Assembly (NCBI RefSeq): GCF_049801095.1
Contig: NZ_JBNAGH010000003.1
Location: forward strand, 124,001 to 188,000
Length of the DNA stretch: 64,000 nt
DNA from: Dinoroseobacter sp049801095
GTDB lineage: Bacteria; Pseudomonadota; Alphaproteobacteria; Rhodobacterales; Rhodobacteraceae
Reading direction: 5' to 3'
Below, piece after piece: positions 60,457 through 64,000 of this stretch (position 1 is its first letter; each line of letters opens with the position of its first letter). A model generated the notes under the pieces. It was not told the DNA's origin and ran no database searches. It saw only the letters and a program-made list of their open reading frames with translations. Both the position numbers and the translations under genes were made by a program.

Positions 60457-60494
60457 CCAACCTATAATAATCAACCACCTAGGGGAGACTTTAA

Positions 60495-61223
60495 ATGAAA
60501 CACCTGTTGCTTGGTTCCACTCTTCTCGCGTTCTCGGCGGGAGCTGCATTCGCGGCAGGCCATGGCACAACCATCCGCATGGGCACCGAAGGCGCCTATC
60601 CTCCGTATAACTTCATCAATGATGCGGGTGAGGTCGACGGGCTGGAGCGCGAAGTGGGCGATGAGGTTTGCGCCCGCGCCGAGCTGACATGCGAATGGGT
60701 CACCAATGACTGGGATTCCATCATCCCGAACCTCGTGTCCGGCAACTACGACACGATCATCGCGGGCATGTCGATCACGGCCGAGCGGGATGAGGTGATC
60801 GATTTCACCCAGAACTACGTGCCGCCCGTGCCCTCCGCCTATCTCAGCAGCTCCGCGGATCTGGATGTCTCCAGCGCGGTGATCGCAGCGCAGACCGGCA
60901 CGATCCAGGCCGCCCATGTGGCGCAATCGGGCGCGACCCTGCTCGAGTTCGCCACGCCGGACGAAACCATTGCCGCCGTGCGCAATGGCGAGGTGGACGC
61001 TGTGCTCGCCGACAAGGACTTCCTGACGCCTTTCGCGGAGGAATCCGCAGAGTTGATGTTCATCGGCGACAACGTCTCCCTCGGCGGCGGCATAGGGATC
61101 GGCATCCGCGAGAGCGATCCGGAGCTCAAGGCCAAGCTCGACGCGGCGATCCAGTCCATGAAAGATGACGGATCCTTGAACAAACTGATCGAAAAGTGGC
61201 TGCCGGGCTCCGCCCTCTTCTGA
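60495..61223 (+). CDS. Amino-acid ABC transporter periplasmic binding protein
   Basis: 242 residues with a signal peptide (KHLLLGSTLLAFSAGAAFA). SBP family 3 features: IRMGTEGAYPPYNFINDAGEVDGLERE, DWDSIIPNLVSGNYDTIIAGMSIT, RDEVIDFTQNYV. Binds a polar amino acid such as Lys/Arg/ornithine in the periplasm (type inference). Ribosome site AGGGGAG. A strong terminator follows at 61249-61279, before the VPLPA-CTERM gene. Confidence 0.94.
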   Translation: MKHLLLGSTLLAFSAGAAFAAGHGTTIRMGTEGAYPPYNFINDAGEVDGLEREVGDEVCARAELTCEWVTNDWDSIIPNLVSGNYDTIIAGMSITAERDEVIDFTQNYVPPVPSAYLSSSADLDVSSAVIAAQTGTIQAAHVAQSGATLLEFATPDETIAAVRNGEVDAVLADKDFLTPFAEESAELMFIGDNVSLGGGIGIGIRESDPELKAKLDAAIQSMKDDGSLNKLIEKWLPGSALF

Positions 61224-61248
61224 TTGGAAACAATCCAACCACATTCCG

Positions 61249-61279
61249 GGGCGCGACTTGACAGGTCGCGCCCTTTTTT
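61249..61279 (+). terminator. Strong terminator after the amino-acid binding protein
   Basis: GGGCGCGAC (61249-61257) pairs with GTCGCGCCC (61265-61273) around TTGACAG, followed by TTTTTT. It would limit transcription from the ATPase/binding-protein genes into the genes downstream. Confidence 0.9.
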
Positions 61280-61320
61280 GCTGCCTTGGTTAACAGGAGT
61301 ACGATTTGAGGAGGGCTTTC

Positions 61321-61980
61321 ATGAAGAAGCTTGTTTTAGGCTGCCTCTTTGCAGCCATGGCCACGACCGGCCACGCCGCCACATTCTCGGCAACCGGCGC
61401 ATCAGCATCGAGCGAGTTCAACGGTTCATTCGATGCCGGCAACACAATCGATGGCTCAGGCCTGTCGACAGCGGGCGACCCCGCCGCAACCCATAGCGAC
61501 TACGACCGAACCAACCATTGGACCACGGCGAGCGGCACGGATCCCGAGGATGCCTCCATCGAATGGAGCTTTGCCGGACCGTCTGATCTGGGCGGGATCT
61601 ATATCTGGAACCACCGCTCCAACGTCATTGCCAATAATGATGGGTACGAGCCGGTGGTCTTCGACCTCACGCTTTTGAACGGCAACACCGTGATCGAAAG
61701 CTTTGACGATGTCGCGCTTATGCCCGACACGGACAAGTCCCAGGCCTTCACCTTCGACATGGTCGTCAGCAATGTGACCAGCGTCCTCTTCGAAGTCGAA
61801 AAAACTCAGAGCTCTACCAGTTTCACCGGTCTGGCCGAAGTCCTGTTTGACGACGCGCTGATCTCCGGCGCGACGCTCTTGACCAACACCACGCCGATGC
61901 CGATCCCCCTGCCCGCAGGCGGTTTGCTTCTGCTCAGCGGAGTGGCAGGGATCGCCGTCCTGCGGAGAAAACGCCGCTAG
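61321..61980 (+). CDS. VPLPA-CTERM protein with a discoidin-like body
   Basis: 219 residues from the ATG at 61321 (GAGGAGG upstream). Signal peptide KKLVLGCLFAAMATTGHA. The body has GNTIDGSGLSTAGDPAATHSDYDRTNHW and IEWSFAGPSDLGGIYIWNHRSN, as in F5/8-type C (galactose-binding-like) domains. C-terminal sorting signal: MPIPLPAGGLLLLSGVAGIAVL followed by RRKRR. A surface or extracellular protein, lying between the binding-protein and permease genes of an ABC system, which is odd. Confidence 0.9.
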   Translation: MKKLVLGCLFAAMATTGHAATFSATGASASSEFNGSFDAGNTIDGSGLSTAGDPAATHSDYDRTNHWTTASGTDPEDASIEWSFAGPSDLGGIYIWNHRSNVIANNDGYEPVVFDLTLLNGNTVIESFDDVALMPDTDKSQAFTFDMVVSNVTSVLFEVEKTQSSTSFTGLAEVLFDDALISGATLLTNTTPMPIPLPAGGLLLLSGVAGIAVLRRKRR

Positions 61981-62030
61981 CAGCACGGGATTTGTTGTAA
62001 TCCCGCCCAAGCTGGAACATCGTGAAGCTC

Positions 62031-62052
62031 GGGGCGCCGCATTTGGCGCCCC
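62031..62052. terminator. Hairpin after the VPLPA-CTERM gene
   Basis: GGGGCGCC (62031-62038) pairs with GGCGCCCC (62045-62052) around GCATTT. A smaller hairpin CGGGAT/ATCCCG precedes it. No T-run, so a partial terminator or mRNA-stabilising element. Confidence 0.5.
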
Positions 62053-62069
62053 GGAACGCGCGGGGTTTG

Positions 62070-62957
62070 ATGTTTTCCTACTGCACTGATCCGTCCACCC
62101 TTTCCGGACTGACCTGGCTGTCCTGCTACCTGACGACCGGGAAGCATATGGCCTTTTACACGAGCTTCGGCACGGTCCTGCTCTTGCTGGCGGTCACGGC
62201 GCCCGCTGCGTTGCTCTTTGGATTTGGCGGCGCCGTCGCGGCCCGCTCGACCGTCGCGCCCCTGCGCTGGTTCGGCAAGGGCTACACGGCGATGGTGCGG
62301 GGGATCCCCGACATCGCGTTCTTCCTCTTTGTGCCGATCGCATTGGATCAGGGCCTCGAATACCTGCGCCACCACGCGAAATGCCCCGACTGGACCGAGG
62401 CGATCCGGCAAGGCAATGACTTCGTGGTCTGCGCCGAGGCCAAGCTGCCGCTCTCGACCAGTGCGCAATGGGTGCATGAGGTCTATGGCTTCTCGCTGGC
62501 CGTGCTGGCCTTTGCGGTCGTGTTCGGCGCTTTTGCGGCCAATGTCCTTTTTGGCGCCATGCAGGCCGTGCCGCGCGCCCAGATGGAAACCGCCGAGGCC
62601 TATGGCATGACCCCGCGCCAGAGCTTCTGGCGCGTTATGGTCCCGCAGATGTGGCTCTTCGCCCTGCCCGGCCTGTCGAACCTCTGGCAGATCCTGGTGA
62701 AGGCGACACCGCTTCTGTTCCTGCTGGGGGTGGAGGATATCGTCTATTGGGCGCGCGAGCTTGGTGGCTCCAAAACCGCGCGCTTCACGGATTATCCCCA
62801 CGGGGATTGGCGGCTCTACTACTTCCTCGGGTTGCTGGTCTTCTACCTGCTGCTCACCTCGATCTCAGAGCGGCTCTTTGGCCGTCTGATGCACAAGCTC
62901 AGCCACGGCCAAGCGACCATGGCCGGTGAGGCCCAGCGCAAGGCGGCCCCGGCATGA
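62070..62957 (+). CDS. Amino-acid ABC transporter permease (HisQ/M type), first
   Basis: 295 residues from the ATG at 62070 (GGGG upstream); the upstream GTG would add a basic prefix of 16 residues inside the hairpin and is unlikely. The EAA loop is seen as AVPRAQMETAEAYGMTPRQSFWRVMVPQM. Five to six membrane helices. Unusually long periplasmic loop with a Cys pair (KCPDWTEAIRQGNDFVVC, about 110-130). Overlaps the second permease (ATGA). Confidence 0.92.
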   Translation: MFSYCTDPSTLSGLTWLSCYLTTGKHMAFYTSFGTVLLLLAVTAPAALLFGFGGAVAARSTVAPLRWFGKGYTAMVRGIPDIAFFLFVPIALDQGLEYLRHHAKCPDWTEAIRQGNDFVVCAEAKLPLSTSAQWVHEVYGFSLAVLAFAVVFGAFAANVLFGAMQAVPRAQMETAEAYGMTPRQSFWRVMVPQMWLFALPGLSNLWQILVKATPLLFLLGVEDIVYWARELGGSKTARFTDYPHGDWRLYYFLGLLVFYLLLTSISERLFGRLMHKLSHGQATMAGEAQRKAAPA

Positions 62958-63760
62958 GTTGTTGGCAAACGATCCAGGACTACGCGTTCCGCTCCATCGG
63001 CTATGGCGAGCGTCTGCTGCCGCGCTCGGATTTCACCCTGTGCGAGCAGTTCACCCTGATCGGCTCCGGCCTGATCTGGAATATCTATTTCGGGGCCTGC
63101 GCCCTGGCGCTCGGCTTCTTTCTTGCGACGCTGGTGGCGCTCGGCAAGGCCTCCACCACGCCCTGGCTGCGCCGTCCGGCGGAGTGGTTCGTCTTTGTCT
63201 TCCGGGGCTCGCCGCTCTTCATCCAGTTCTTTCTGGCCTATTTCTTCTTCATCCAGCTGAAATCGGTGTCCGGCTTTTTCGATCCCTTCACCTCGGCCTG
63301 GGCCGGGGCGCTGGTGGTGCTCTTCTTCAACACCTCCGCCTATGCGGGCGAGATCTTCTATGGCGCCCTGCGATCCGTGCCCAAGGGCGATCTTGAGGCC
63401 GCGGATGCCTATGGGCTTGCGGGCTGGACCAAGTTCCGCCGGGTGACCTGGCCGACGATGCTGCGGCTCGCCTGGCCGTCCTATACCAACGAGGCGATCT
63501 TCCTCTTCCATGCCACGACGCTGGTCTTCTTTGCCGGCTTCCCCGCCTGGCAGCAGCGGGGCGACGCGCTCTATTACGCGAACTATTTCGCGACCAAGAC
63601 CTTCAACCCGTTCATCCCCTATCCGATCGTGGCCTTCTACTTCATCCTGCTCACGCTTGCCGTGATTGCGGGCTTTGGCCTCGTGAATCGCCGTCTCAAC
63701 CGGCATCTGGCCCCGCAAAGGCGCCCAAAACTGAAATATCGCCCACAGCTTATCCGTTAA
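62954..63760 (+). CDS. Amino-acid ABC transporter permease (HisQ/M type), second
   Basis: 268 residues with the EAA loop RSVPKGDLEAADAYGLAGWTKFRRVTWPTML. Membrane helices fit a five-helix HisM-type subunit, with FVFRGSPLFIQFFLAYFFF near the middle. It completes the transporter with the first permease, the ATPase at 59677 and the binding protein at 60495. Followed by an amidotransferase gene. Confidence 0.93.
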   Translation: MSCWQTIQDYAFRSIGYGERLLPRSDFTLCEQFTLIGSGLIWNIYFGACALALGFFLATLVALGKASTTPWLRRPAEWFVFVFRGSPLFIQFFLAYFFFIQLKSVSGFFDPFTSAWAGALVVLFFNTSAYAGEIFYGALRSVPKGDLEAADAYGLAGWTKFRRVTWPTMLRLAWPSYTNEAIFLFHATTLVFFAGFPAWQQRGDALYYANYFATKTFNPFIPYPIVAFYFILLTLAVIAGFGLVNRRLNRHLAPQRRPKLKYRPQLIR

Positions 63761-63828
63761 TCTTTCGACCATGCTTGCGGCACTAGGATTAATGCGACTA
63801 GGCTGACGCAGGGAAACACTAGGTCACG

Positions 63829-64000
63829 ATGGATATCGGCATTCTGCAATGCGGTGAGCCTCCGGAGGAGGTGCTGTCTCGCCATGGCGGATACGAGACC
63901 CTTTACCCCGCTCTGCTTGACGGATTGGGGATGCGTTTCACGACTTATGATGTGGAGAATATGCGCTTCCCCGCCAGCCCTTCGGACCAGCAAGGCTGGC
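63829..64000 (+). CDS. Class I glutamine amidotransferase-like protein, 5' part only
   Basis: The first 57 codons to the window edge: MDIGILQCGEPPEEVLSRHGGY, then TLYPALLDGLGMRFTTYDVENMRFP. This is the N-terminus of the GMP-synthase-like amidotransferases of Rhodobacterales, often located after amino-acid ABC transporters. It is 68 bases after the second permease. Active-site Cys lies outside the window. The downstream part is missing only because the sequence ends. Confidence 0.7.
   Translation, partial: MDIGILQCGEPPEEVLSRHGGYETLYPALLDGLGMRFTTYDVENMRFPASPSDQQGW

Noticed and set aside
1..64000. tRNA, rRNA and CRISPR genes anywhere in the window.
   Set aside because: No T-arm-like GTTCRA cloverleaf, conserved rRNA block or regularly spaced repeat was recognised; a dedicated tRNA scan could still find one.

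Overview
The window is GC-rich, densely packed bacterial DNA with the gene content of an alphaproteobacterium of the Rhodobacterales (Roseobacter/Rhodobacter group). The evidence is three different TRAP transporters, two proteins with VPLPA-type C-terminal sorting signals, a class I lysyl-tRNA synthetase, an NDUFS4-like complex I accessory subunit, a free-standing BrnA-like protein and a pectate-lyase-fold protein. I see no rRNA, tRNA, CRISPR array, integrase or transposase. Most of the window looks like chromosome backbone with small accessory insertions.

Layout. 159-725: hemerythrin-like protein. 775-4729 (minus): an unusual three-gene operon of a nucleotidyltransferase-fold protein, a large glycine-rich collagen-like/polyglycine protein, and an alpha-alpha toroid (squalene cyclase/prenyltransferase-like) protein. 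A 690-bp AT-rich gap separates it from a divergent UDP-glucuronate decarboxylase and glycosyltransferase pair (5418-7228). 7234-13781 (minus): a PEP-mutase/isocitrate-lyase-family enzyme with a DctPQM TRAP transporter, followed by a TAXI-type TRAP transporter. 13945-14649: SGNH hydrolase.

14652-25265 is the most striking stretch. An RpiR regulator is divergent from an N-formylglutamate amidohydrolase and a third TRAP transporter. An isolated contractile-tail sheath and tube gene pair follows, and then a glutamine-synthetase-like ligase, an aldehyde dehydrogenase and an iron-type alcohol dehydrogenase, nearly without gaps. The enzymes fit uptake of a small amine or amino alcohol with gamma-glutamylation and stepwise oxidation. 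The sheath/tube pair has no obvious metabolic role, and no baseplate, spike, cap or ATPase genes lie nearby.

25563-31314: an iron-related operon (two small unknown proteins, imelysin, di-heme DUF1111 protein, second imelysin, DUF1513 beta-propeller) behind a perfect palindrome overlapping a -35-like element. 31332-38746: complex I accessory subunit, uvrB, an AT-rich hypothetical gene, zinc-ribbon protein, ParA-like ATPase, outer-membrane protein, ABM monooxygenase, UspA, HugZ-like protein and DUF427 protein. 38827-41118: an orphan pectate-lyase/tailspike-like protein. 41277-53654: DMT exporters, a D-Ala-D-Ala carboxypeptidase, LysR, RibD-C reductase, lysS, TerB, PLDc_N, nadD, trypsin-like protease, VPLPA-CTERM protein, MOSC protein and CapA-like protein. 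54021-57697: ettA, then an accessory patch with AT-rich hypothetical genes and hairpin repeats, ending in a BrnA-like protein. 57954-64000: entericidin-like lipoprotein, membrane protein, cold-shock protein, TerB, and a polar amino-acid ABC transporter whose operon is split by a VPLPA-CTERM gene. A class I glutamine amidotransferase runs off the right edge.

Main leads: the orphan sheath/tube pair inside a metabolic operon, and the nucleotidyltransferase / glycine-rich / toroid operon. Both are read from sequence only; no database search was possible.
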